A stretch of 64,000 nucleotides of DNA, taken from NCBI GenBank assembly GCA_964019335.1, contig OZ025737.1:62001-126000 (forward strand), written 5' to 3'. Source of the stretch: Diplonema japonicum (taxonomy: Eukaryota > Euglenozoa > Diplonemea > Diplonemida > Diplonemidae). The notes beneath the pieces were generated by a model. The model did no database searches, was not told the DNA's origin, and saw nothing but the letters and a program-made list of their open reading frames with translations. This document shows positions 20,493 through 29,939 of the stretch, piece by piece (within the stretch, counting starts at the first letter, position 1; each line of letters starts with the position of its first letter). The translations under genes were made by a program, and so were the position numbers.

Positions 20493-20854
20493 TTTTTTTT
20501 TTTTTTTTTTAATAGCTGTAAATATTTGATCAAAGAAAAGGGGGGGGGGTAAGGGATGAAAAAAAATGCCCCCCCCTCCCCCTAGTAAGGCCACAACCAA
20601 GCTACTATGGTTGAAGTGCCGCAAGAAAAGATCGGAAAAATTGGAGGTTCTCCGGGCTTAACCCCTCTCCCCTGACTTTTTCTTCTTTTTTTTTTTCGAG
20701 ACAACTTTTTTTTTTTTTATAATTCCTCTTAAATTTTTTTTTCTTTCCAATTCTTTTTTTTTTTTTTATATATAAATTCCCATTTTCCTTATTTAAAAAT
20801 TTTTTTTTCACTCCCAAGTTTTTACTTCTCATTGGTCTCACCTCCAGAAAAAAA

Positions 20855-20885
<31 letters not shown>

Positions 20886-20979
20886 CCCATCTTCCTGTTC
20901 GGCATTCTGAATGGGGGTAAAAGTAAAAGTCGATACTGGATGAAGTAAAAAAAAAAAGGGGGAAAAAAAAAAACTATTT

Positions 20980-21144
20980 ATTTAGTGAAAATAAGATCAA
21001 ATGATTTTCACGCGTTGGTGGCAGTGTTTTAACAAGTGGGTTTATAACTTCATGAATTTTGCTTTACTCACTTCGCTTGTGAATTTACGTCAACATGTTA
21101 AACATACCACCACAAGAGAAAATCGGATCTATTTTTCACTAAAT
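20980..21144. repeat. degenerate foldback (MITE-like) repeat
   Basis: The ends are ATTTAGTGAAAA and its near-complement TTTTTCACTAAAT. Internal pieces also pair imperfectly (GATTTTC, GTGGTGG-like and GTTTAAC segments). The middle is TTTACTCACTTCGCTTGTGAATTTA-like hairpin DNA. There is no ORF. It probably is an old non-autonomous foldback element. Confidence 0.45.
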
Positions 21145-21166
21145 CCGTTGTTTTTATTTCACGACA

Positions 21167-21335
21167 GCCAGATTTGAAAGTGTGGGGTACTACAGGCTTC
21201 AAGTTACAAATTACAATTTTTTTACTGGGTGCTTATGACATTGATATTGATGTCAAGGCATATCCTGTGTGGCGCAGGCTGGCCCCACTGAAATCTGGCG
21301 TGAAAATAAAAGTGAAGCGTGAAAATAAAAGTGAA
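21167..21335. repeat. inverted and tandem repeat cluster
   Basis: GCCAGATTT at 21167 is complemented by AAATCTGGC at 21291-21299. Directly after it a 19-nt unit (GCGTGAAAATAAAAGTGAA) is repeated perfectly twice at 21298-21316 and 21317-21335. No ORF is present. Confidence 0.6.
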
Positions 21336-21617
21336 ATATTATAATTCACCCCCCACAGTTGAAAATCTGACTGGAGTTATATAAAAAAAAAAAAAAAAAA
21401 GGCAAAAATTTATAAAAAAAGAACCAAGTCAGTGCCAAAACAAATGGAGCCTCCCAACCATCTTAGAGAGTATAGTCAAAGCTGAGTTAATTTACTGTCA
21501 TCGTTTCTTTGGAATTGAAAACGATTTAACTGACCGACCAACTAAGTGTATCTATTGCTATTTCTTTTTACTCGCTTGGAGAGAGAGAGAGGGGTGGGGT
21601 TTTTTTTTTTTTCTACC

Positions 21618-21893
21618 ACGCTGATGGCAGAGGGGTAGCGTTCCCAGCGGCGCGAGTGGAGCGCGTCAACTCCCTACGCTGTATCGGAGGACCGACCACA
21701 CACGGGTATGACAGGAGGCCAGTACTCCCGGAACGAACCATGAGTAGCATCGAAGGCTTGCGGGACAGGTACCTGTCGCAGACACCGACAAGGCTGCCCC
21801 GCAGCATGACCACCGCAGTAGGAACCCGCCAGAGCCCCCAGAACGGGGACAACGGGGACTAAGCGCAGCGCGGCCGGTGAGCGCAACAACGCA
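21618..21893. other. GC-rich non-repetitive island of unknown nature
   Basis: These roughly 275 bases have no homopolymers and a composition like coding DNA, inside a very AT/homopolymer-rich spacer. Frames on either strand stay open for at most about 70 codons and show no recognisable domain. It may be a structured RNA gene, a lone exon, or a remnant of a mobile element. I could not match it to tRNA, SRP, RNase P or snRNA motifs by eye. Confidence 0.4.
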
Positions 21894-24156
21894 TACCTTA
21901 AAAGAATAGTTTTTCTTCTGTTTTCTTGTCCGTTAACATAAAAAGGGATTAAGCAACCCCTCTCGAGATCAATTTTTTTTTCTTTTTTTTTCCCTCCGAC
22001 CCTTTCACTATTCTTCTTTTTTCTTTAATTTTTCTGTGGCTGCAATATTTTTTGGTGCTAATGATGCACAAGCCGGAAGCTTACCTCCTTATGTAGGCAA
22101 AAAAAAGGGGAGAGAAACCCCCCCCCCCCCCCCCCCCCAGACTCTTTCTCGAGCTTGGAAATGTTCCCCTACCATATCTCTAGCCAAAATGTGATTGAAA
22201 GAGAGTAAAATAAAATGCTTAACGAAAAAAAAAATTTTTTTTTATCTATCACTCTCTTGGAAGGAAAAAAAAAAAAAAAAAATTCTCTCGAGGCCTTCGG
22301 CCTCTCGTGAATTATTTTTTTTTTGCAATTTATCGAGTCAATGTGATGGGTTTTAGAAACATGGTTTCAAATCCCCCCCCCCCCCCCCCCCCTTCTGTAG
22401 ACGTAGTGGCCTTGTGTCTCATCACTGCACGGATTGGCTTTACCTTTTTTGAGGTGCGGGCAAAAACTTCCCCCCTCTTATACAGGTGTGGTGTATGACA
22501 CCTAGATTTTCAAGAATTTAAGACCCACGGGTTTGCGCTCAGGGAACTTGGGGAAAGTGGAGGAAAAAAAAAAAAAAAAAAAAAAAAAAACACGCACAAA
22601 CTCCTGGCTGCGCTTTGTAATCTTCTTGAGGAATTGCCTATATTCCAAAGAAGGGAAACAAAAGGAAAAGAAGAAGAAATTTTTTTTTTCATCTTGTGGT
22701 AGTCATCTTACGCACATTTTATCGATTACCCATATTTTGATGACAGACCTGCTGCCACCCTAGAATAGCATTGCCAGTTAAAGGCGAAAGGCGCCTAGGG
22801 GCAGGACCAACAATTACACATTTTTTTTTCTTCTTCTTAAACTCTCACTCCAGAAAGGCAAAAAAAAAAAAAAAAAAAAAAAAAAAAGAAAGAAAAAAAA
22901 AAAAAGAGAACGAGAAATCTATTTGAAAAAAAAAAAAAAAAAAAAAAAAGAAAACAAAAAGTCCATTTTGTTATCTGACACGCAGACAACAATACCCTCT
23001 ATACGGGCTTTAAAAAAAAAAAATCTTTTTTCTCGCTTAACAGGAGGTGAGAACATGATCTCATAATAAAGGGGAAAGAAAGAAAAGATAGGGGCGGCTG
23101 GTTGCCTTTGAGGCCCTCTTGTGGCATCAAATTAAGGCAGGATGTCCCCCTGTGTAGGGGTGTACTGTATATCTACCCGCCCGATTCCTTCTTTTCTCAC
23201 CCCCCACACCCCCTATTTTACTTTTTTTTTTTATATTTTATTTTTGCGTTTTGTTGCGTAATGTAAAAGAATAAAGACAAAAAAAAAAAGAAGCGATTTT
23301 TTTCTTCTTCTTCTTCTTTCTTTTTTTTATTGTTGAAGAATTGAATGCATTCCTATTAAGACCAGTTAGAACAGGTGGGAGAACACAACACAAAAAAAAA
23401 AAAATAAGTGATCAATGGGAGGGGGGGAAACATAAACCTCTTCATGAGGTTAAAGGGGAGGGAGGGGGGAGGGATATGGCGACTCATGTTCGCCTACTAC
23501 ATCTAAAAATTTCGTTATGTTTTTTTTTTTTTTTTTTTTTTTATTTTCTTTTTTTTTTCCCCTGAACCTTTATCGATTTTTTCGTCTTTTTTTTTCCTGA
23601 AACGTTTTGCATGATGAACCCCTCCCCCCTCCCCCTCTTTATTTTTTTTTTCGGTTTGAAGCTATCGATTTATGACAAATCCACCAGGCTTTGTGGCGTT
23701 GCAGTTTGTCGGGCCAAATGCGGGTCTGTACCACACTTTTTTTTTTTTTTTTTTCTTCACCTTTTGGTGATATTTTTTTTTTTTTTTTGTGCTGGAAAAA
23801 AAAAAAAAAAAAAAAAATGGGGGAGAACCAAAATCTTTGTGTTTTTTTTCGTCCAGAGCACACTGAAATTTTATCGAGTTTTCTTTTTTTGAGGGGCCAA
23901 TGAATGGTGCCTCTCGTTCTGAATGGAAAAGGCGTCAGGTGTGGCTAAGCTGAGGGTCACCTTCAACTGGTATATACCCCGTGTTCCACAAACCATACAG
24001 TACGCCTTACGTTGCTAGCACATGAGAAATCGAGTCCCCCCATCCCCCTTTTTTTTTTTGCTCAAATTGCATTTGAATGAAAACTAAAAGACCCCCACCC
24101 CGATCCTTCTTACTATTTCTTTTGTTCGTTCCGCAACATATTCGTTTCTATTTTAA

Positions 24157-25701
24157 CCACTAAAGGACCATGAGGACATATGTGTCCTTAAGAAAAATTA
24201 TCTTTTCTATGTGACACTTTTTGTTCCGCGATTCTTTTTTATTTGAAATACCCTTTTGCGCGAAGAACGAACACAAAAACCCGTCCCCAAGGTGCTTGGT
24301 GTCCTTTTGTACTTATTATTTGAGAGCAGCTCTCAGGACCTTCGGAAGAGCTTCTTTCAGATGAGGGTGGAACCGTATACCGGCCAAGAAATGACATGGG
24401 TACAGGAGTCCAGCAACATCGAATGGTGACAAACAGCTTGCTGAGGTCCATTATCAGCTGTTCAAAGGTGTGCCACATCCAAGGGCACCACATTCGACGC
24501 GGACGTGGTACAACTGAACACCTGGATCGCCGTCAGGGTTCTGCCCGCCTTGATGGACGGACTACTGGTCTACAAAGGAAGAGATTACAACGCCTTACAT
24601 AGGCCGTGTCCTGGGTTTCTCCATATCTTCTTGTTGTGTCCACTTTGGCTCACAGGGCAACGGGACACTATCAAAAATGGAGATGCTGCATTCCCGGACT
24701 CCCCCAGCTGGAAAGCTGCATACCACCCCCGGTCAAGGGCTGAGCATTGATTCGCTCCTTCTCCCGCCTTAAGCACAGCGTTTTTCAACCAGCTAAACGC
24801 AAGCGCTATGGCTTTAAGGTGTACTCCGTCGGGGTGCGCGCTTAACATTAGAATTTACCCTGGTGGGGACCCAAAGGACACGGTACCACGTCTTCTGCGA
24901 CAGTTCGAGCATCGTGGTCACTGGGTTGCGATGGATAATCTTTATTCTAATTACCAGTTCTTCTGCTCTCTTTTGAGTACGGGTATGCATGCTATCGGAG
25001 GTTCAGCGCAACAGAAAAATACAACCCCATGGGCACGGTTCAACTCCGGAAGACGACAGTGGGCAGAAAAACGAAAAAGGAGGCCAGCAAACAAATCTCA
25101 CGCCATGACAGAGTTATGCGGCAGAGTTCGGACAGCTTCCTCTTGTGGCACGGCCGTACTAAACCCGTGTTAACCTTTTCGGCTTTTGCCTATAATTTTG
25201 CCTTTAATCTCTACGAGTGCCAAATGTTGCCCTGTGCCCTGAGTGCTTTGAGATTTTTCATACAAAAAAATGACTACCCTGACATGATAAAATACCGACA
25301 ATTCTGGAAAAAAAATCCTCAAGGGCTTCAGCGTCCGCCAGGACCCAATGTTGGAAGAAAATCGACATCTGTAGAAGAAAAGAAAAGTGAGGAAGGCTGT
25401 CCTCCGCCCAAGCGCCCTCGAGCGGGTTGAGCAAAGTCGCTCGTGATGCTCAGTACTTTGTCGTATATTTCCTCTCCCGACCCCGTATGAACTCTAAGTA
25501 AGCCCCCCTGCATGGAAAATAAACTGTTTTTTTTACCCCCTGGGTCACGTGCTTTTTAAAGGGTATAGTGTACTTTCCTATGGTTAAACTCTCGCATTTT
25601 TTTCTAAATGTCTCTTTTTTTTTTTTTTTTTTTTTTTCCCCGGGTTCATAAATAGACGGTCCTTGGTACTTTTTTCGCCAAAACCCCCGGTCCTTTAGTG
25701 G
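24157..25701 (+). mobile_element. piggyBac-type DNA transposon, inactive
   Basis: The element is 1545 bp and bounded by perfect 13-bp terminal inverted repeats: CCACTAAAGGACC at 24157-24169 and GGTCCTTTAGTGG at 25689-25701. Each end abuts a TTAA (24153-24156 and 25702-25705), the target duplication that defines piggyBac transposons. A short internal hairpin (AGGACA-TATG-TGTCCT) lies just inside the left end. The interior carries a broken transposase on the + strand. The intact ends mean it could still have been moved in trans. Confidence 0.85.
24396..25430 (+). pseudogene. piggyBac-like transposase relic (DDE_Tnp_1_7)
   Basis: Fragments in different + frames are separated by stops and frameshifts. 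The clearest, around 24900-24990, reads HRGHWVAMDNLYSNYQFF. This matches the piggyBac catalytic-domain segment in which MDN(F/L)Y carries a conserved Asp. A following frame (25130-25430) continues with LWHGRTKPVLTFSAFAYN and a Pro/Lys/Arg-rich tail. No single frame encodes a whole transposase, so it is dead or heavily degraded. Confidence 0.75.
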
Positions 25702-25705
25702 TTAA

Positions 25706-26527
25706 AAAAAAGGGGGGGGGGGAAGACAAAATTGAGAGGGAGAGATGTCGTTTTTTTTTTTTTTTACCCCCTCACCTTTGTATCTGAAGGCGTTCGGGCA
25801 GAAAATGCACCCCAAAAAAGGAGGGTGAGGGTGGTATGTTTCGACACTAAAGAGGAATGGCGATTACGACAAAAAAAAAGAAAATATATACAAAGGCAGA
25901 CCTGTTGTCTCTTTGTGTGGAAGAAAGAAGAAAGAGAAAGAAAAAAAAATACCGCAAAAAAAAAAAAAAAAAAAAAAAAAAGAGAGCCCAAATCCTCAAA
26001 CTTCCCCTTCCCCAACCTTCCCCTTTTAACAGTGGAATTGGGATTGCAAAAAACAGAAAACGGGGGGGGGGGGGGGTGAAAAGATAGCCTTTTTTTAATC
26101 GCCTCTCCGTCTCCCAAAAGAGGAGGAATGGTGGCCCTGGAGTAATTTAGGTGTTTGCAAAAAAAAGGTGGGGGGAGGAAATGTTTTGGTCTTTTCGTTG
26201 TTTCTTCAAAAATAACATGCCTCGCTGAAGGAAGGAGAGTAAGAGGGGGGGGAAAAAATAGAGATGAATAAGCTGCGAACGGTTCTTTTTTTTTTTTCTT
26301 TCTTTCTTTTCTCGTTTCTTTCTGGGGGTGGAGCCGCATGACTAGCTGGTGAGCGCATTAAAAAAAAAAAAAAAAAACGCAATCCGTAACATTTCTAGTT
26401 TTTGTTTTTTTTTGTTTTTTTTTTAAACTTTTTTTTTTGGCTGAATTCTTTCAATTCATTTTGTTCTCTGTTTTGCAGAGAAAAAAAGAAGAAGGAAAAG
26501 AAAAAAAAAAAGAGGGAAAAAAAAAAA

Positions 26528-26558
<31 letters not shown>

Positions 26559-26760
26559 CAACAACAACAACAAGAGTCAGGGTGTGCATTTTAGCATTTA
26601 TCTTTGTGCACACGCGACAGATGTTTTTTTTTTTTTTTTTTTTTTTTTTTTTCCCATCCTCTTTTTGACTTTTTCTTTACGCTGGCAAATAAAACGGGGG
26701 GGGGAGAAAAAAAAGGGGGGGTAAAAGGGCAACAAAGAAGGGGGAGAAGAAAAAAAAAAC
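25706..26760. other. homopolymer spacer before AP-4 sigma
   Basis: The spacer holds poly(A), poly(T) and poly(G) runs and CA and CAA microsatellites (about 26544-26572). A piece at 26096-26125 can form a small CCTCTCC/GGAGG stem. No gene is supported. Confidence 0.6.
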
Positions 26761-27095
26761 ATGATCCATTTCCTATTGTTGGTGAACAAGCAGGGTCAGA
26801 CAAGGCTGGCGCAATATGCCAATTATATGGACCTGCGAGAAAGGGTGACTTTGGAGGGCGAGGTTGTAAGAAAATGCCTGCAGAGGAAAGATACAGAATG
26901 TAGTTTTATCGAACATTTGCAGTACAAATTAATATACAGGAGATATGCTTCTCTCTTCTTTATTGTTGGTTTGTAAGAAGGGGGGGAAAAAAAAGGAAAA
27001 TAAAAAACAGGAGTTGATGGTGATGAGAATGAACTAGCAATCTTGGAGTTTATTCACGTGGTAGTAGAAACTCTGGATCGGTATTTTCGAAGGGG

Positions 27096-27130
<35 letters not shown>

Positions 27131-27297
27131 GCAGCTATTTCGAAAATGTGTGCGAACTCGATGTGATGTTCAACCTTGAAAAGGCACACTTCATAGTGGA
27201 GGAGATGTTTGCCAACGGTTGCATTGTGGAAACGAACAAAGTGAATTCCCTTCACACGCTGATATTCATGGACAAGCAAGCAAAGAAAGCAGGATAG
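26761..27297 (+). CDS. AP4S1: AP-4 complex sigma subunit
   Basis: This is the small sigma adaptin of the AP-4 coat, which sorts cargo at the trans-Golgi network. The gene has three exons: join(26761..26968,27011..27080,27135..27297), 441 nt giving 146 aa, the usual sigma length. Exon 1 encodes MIHFLLLVNKQGQTRLAQYA and YRRYASLFFIV. Exon 2 encodes GDENELAILEFIHVVVETLD. Exon 3 encodes NVCELDVMFNLEKAHFIVEE and CIVETNKVNS. The introns are 42 nt (phase 1) and 54 nt (phase 2), both GT-AG. The joins recreate the Gly and Arg codons expected from the family. The start MIHF and the residues after it point to AP-4 rather than AP-1, AP-2 or AP-3. No single open frame shows the whole protein. Confidence 0.95.
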
Positions 27298-27674
27298 AGT
27301 CCTCGAAGGGGTGAAAAAAATATAAGAAGTGTGTCCTTCCCCCCCCCTTTTTTTCTGTCTTTCCATGCCTTGTTTTTTCTTTCTTTTTCGTTTGACTTTG
27401 TTGCCCCGGTCAGGTTGTTTGTGGAAAAAAAAAAAAAAAGAGAAAAAAAAAAAAAAAAAAAAACTAAGGGATCAAGTTAGCGATCCGCCCTTTTTTTTTT
27501 TTTTTTTTCTTCTTCTTTTCCTGCTCTGTGCAATCCCCCCTTTCTCCCACCTCGTTCCACAACCCTTTTTTTTCTTTTTTTTTTTCTCCCCCTCCCCCCA
27601 GTAACGCATCTGTTTGTCTTGACACACACAAGGCCTTCGGGGAAAAAAAAAAAAAAAAAAAAAAGAGACAACAC
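27298..27674. other. spacer with acceptor-like site
   Basis: Homopolymer spacer. A T/C tract ends in CCCCCAG (AG at 27600-27601), 74 nt before the next start codon. Confidence 0.55.
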
Positions 27675-28070
27675 ATGTCGCTGACGGCTGATGGAGAATT
27701 TTTCAAGTGTGACATGTGTGGGGTCTATTTCCACATGAACATCTTCTGTAGCCACAGGAGGCAGTGCAAAGGTTTAGATAGCCAAGAGATGAAGAAGGCT
27801 CTGTTAGAGGAAGTTCAAGGCGAACTTGACAGGGAAGAACGCGCAAGGCTCAGGAAGCTCGGTGAGGTGAGCAACAACAACTTCAACGGCGACATTTGTG
27901 AAGCAGCCCACACCAAGAGTCTTATGGAGAAGGAGCTGCGGAGTGCTCCTCTAGATAAACAACAGGCTATCGCCACCAGCAAGCGGAACTCCGCCTGGCA
28001 GCGAAAAATGATGGAAGAAGACGACGAAGATGATGACATACCCGATAACATCCTTGATGGTTTCGATTAG
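27675..28070 (+). CDS. small C2HC zinc-finger protein
   Basis: The product is a 131-aa protein with one N-terminal zinc finger: C12-x2-C15, H27, C31 (FKCDMCGVYFHMNIF then SHRRQC). This is the C2HC arrangement seen in zf-C2HC_2 proteins, several of which are cilium- or centriole-linked. The rest is charged helix with an acidic stretch (MMEEDDEDDDIPDNI) and no membrane segment. The ATG is the first after the AG at 27600-27601; the frame is open further upstream but only through poly(Lys). The function is unknown. Confidence 0.75.
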   Translation: MSLTADGEFFKCDMCGVYFHMNIFCSHRRQCKGLDSQEMKKALLEEVQGELDREERARLRKLGEVSNNNFNGDICEAAHTKSLMEKELRSAPLDKQQAIATSKRNSAWQRKMMEEDDEDDDIPDNILDGFD

Positions 28071-28244
28071 ATACGACAAGGAGGGGGAAAAAAAAGGGGG
28101 GGGGTGAAAACCTCCCCCTACCCAACTACCACCCACTTGCTTTTTTTATTATTATTTTAATGCTTTGTTCCTTTTTTTGGTTTGGCTTTTTTTTAAGAAA
28201 TTCTCCTGTACATATACCTGAACCTACAGTGGGGGGTCAGGGAG

Positions 28245-29798
28245 ATGCGGCTCCCCAAGCTTTCCCTCATGAGCATGATGATGTGCATCGTGGCAATGGT
28301 TGTGCTGTACACATCTGTGGTAGAGGGGCTTCTCAGGCGGAGCAGGGAAGGATCCGAGACCCTAATCCCTTCCCCTTCTCCTGTGAAGCTGGCTGGTGAC
28401 GAGAAGCACAGTGACCACGGCCCTCGTTCCTTGGTGGTGCCTGAGGAGCTTCCCGCAGGAGGTGTTCTGTGTCGCTACGCCAACGGTGTTGGTAGCGAGG
28501 ATGGGCTGGGCAACGGTGGCGACAACACGGCAGGCATCACGGACGAGGACATCACAAGGTGGGCCGGGAAACGAATTCTCCCCTTGTCCAAGGGCCCTAC
28601 TCCCGGTGGGGTGGAACCGCAGAACACAGTGTGGAAGCTTCTCGCCCCTTGGCTGCAAGTTGGTGAGACCTACCCCGACCCCATCATGCTGCAGCTCCAG
28701 CACGCCCCCTCGCAAGGCCCGTCCATAGGCGAGTACTATGCCCTGCACCACCCTGCTGCCTCTGTTGTCAGTCTGGAAGCACACCCCCGCTCTGCACCAG
28801 ATCTCGCTAACTTCATTCATGTAGCCCTCCCCAAGAACCCTGTTCTCTATGAGCCGTTGTTTGCCTCTTGCCACCTGTTTAACACGGCCTTGCTATTAGG
28901 GAGGTGGCGTGAGTTCCAAGGCGGGAAGCTAGCAGAGAAGGTTGCAAACCTCTCAAGAGTAACGTACGTGGAGGTGGGACGGGGGGAAAAGACAGGGCTG
29001 GAAGGAGTAACACACCTCGAACTGACACCTGTGATCGACACGGGAAGCAGTGTGATCCACCGTGTGGTGCTGAAGGAACTGTCACGTGGGTGCCGCAAGA
29101 CATGGGTCGCACCGGTAGTGCAGTGGGGGCGGAGCACGACGCTGCAGTACGAGAGGGGGACGGGGGTGGTGAGGTTCAAGGTGGTTTCAAAGAAGAAGAA
29201 GCTTGGAAGGGAAATCCACCCGATGGCGTTTATCCCACACATCAACTTAGAGACGTTGGCGGCACTGGGGCTCACGGAGGGACAGAGAATACAACTATTT
29301 GGACAACAACTAGGCGTGAGCAGGTACCCCGACCCCATGGTACACAACTGGATATGGGCAGGAGGGCTGAAGCGCATAGACAAGGTGGACCAAAGGTACG
29401 AAACAGATGTCAATGAGACCGCCACGTACTGGGGCACGTCGACCTTGGGGTACTTCACACTGTTGACGGACAACATTTGCCTCCACCAGCAGCCCTCAGG
29501 CTTCCCTTCTCTTCCATCGTCTTGTGTTGAGTCTTGTTCATGTTGTGTTAAAAGCTGCTCGTATGCACCAAAGTGCAACCCGCCTGCACCTGGGTGCACA
29601 TGGGGCCAGCCCATCTGCCCCGCTTGCTTGAAGTGCTCTACCTGTCTCGCCACTTCCGACCCTTCCACGCACCATGTGGCGAAACAGTGTCCTTTTGATA
29701 AGTATTCCTCGTGGAGCCAAGCGTCGCGAGTGTGGCGGAAGTGGAAGAAAAAAGCGGACGAACATAAAGTTAAAGAGAGTTGGTACAAAGCGTGTTGA
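28245..29798 (+). CDS. type II membrane or secreted protein of unknown family
   Basis: The product is a 517-aa protein. An N-terminal hydrophobic segment (about residues 7-28) acts as a signal-anchor or signal peptide. A segment near residue 165-185 (SIGEYYALHHPAASVVSLEA) faintly recalls the first motif of Rossmann-fold methyltransferases, but I cannot confirm that. A later block has Trp-rich motifs (VHNWIWAGGLKRID). The C-terminal 110 residues contain a Cys-rich cluster (SSCVESCSCCVKSCSY, later CPACLKCSTCL) and a basic tail. The start is the first ATG after CTACAG at 28228-28229, which supports the choice. No function is assigned. Confidence 0.75.
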   Translation: MRLPKLSLMSMMMCIVAMVVLYTSVVEGLLRRSREGSETLIPSPSPVKLAGDEKHSDHGPRSLVVPEELPAGGVLCRYANGVGSEDGLGNGGDNTAGITDEDITRWAGKRILPLSKGPTPGGVEPQNTVWKLLAPWLQVGETYPDPIMLQLQHAPSQGPSIGEYYALHHPAASVVSLEAHPRSAPDLANFIHVALPKNPVLYEPLFASCHLFNTALLLGRWREFQGGKLAEKVANLSRVTYVEVGRGEKTGLEGVTHLELTPVIDTGSSVIHRVVLKELSRGCRKTWVAPVVQWGRSTTLQYERGTGVVRFKVVSKKKKLGREIHPMAFIPHINLETLAALGLTEGQRIQLFGQQLGVSRYPDPMVHNWIWAGGLKRIDKVDQRYETDVNETATYWGTSTLGYFTLLTDNICLHQQPSGFPSLPSSCVESCSCCVKSCSYAPKCNPPAPGCTWGQPICPACLKCSTCLATSDPSTHHVAKQCPFDKYSSWSQASRVWRKWKKKADEHKVKESWYKAC

Positions 29799-29939
29799 GA
29801 TAAGAGAGCTAGAGAAAAATGACCCCCTCCCCAACATAACTTCTTTTTTTTTTGTTATTGTTGTGTTTGTTCATCCTTCAACCCCCATCCTAAACAGCAG
29901 TGGGGTGTGTGTACATGTTACGAGAAACGCCCGCTGTGA

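Larger units (their letters stand above)
20493..24152. other. 3.7-kb repeat-rich spacer
   Basis: No protein gene is supported here. It contains homopolymer DNA, a foldback-like repeat at 20980-21144, an inverted plus tandem repeat at 21167-21335, and a GC-rich island at 21618-21893. A small hairpin GAGGCC-TTC-GGCCTC lies near 22290, followed by more homopolymer to the piggyBac insertion. Confidence 0.55.

Noticed and set aside
21298-21335. CRISPR-like or longer satellite array
   Set aside because: There are only two contiguous 19-nt units with no spacers, in a eukaryotic context.
21656-21889. Small ORFs on both strands in the GC-rich island
   Set aside because: Both are under 75 codons without domain or acceptor context; composition alone explains them.
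28847-29788. 313-codon minus-strand frame opposite the type II protein gene
   Set aside because: It is antisense to a gene with a good signal-anchor and acceptor-supported start, on the strand that carries no other genes.
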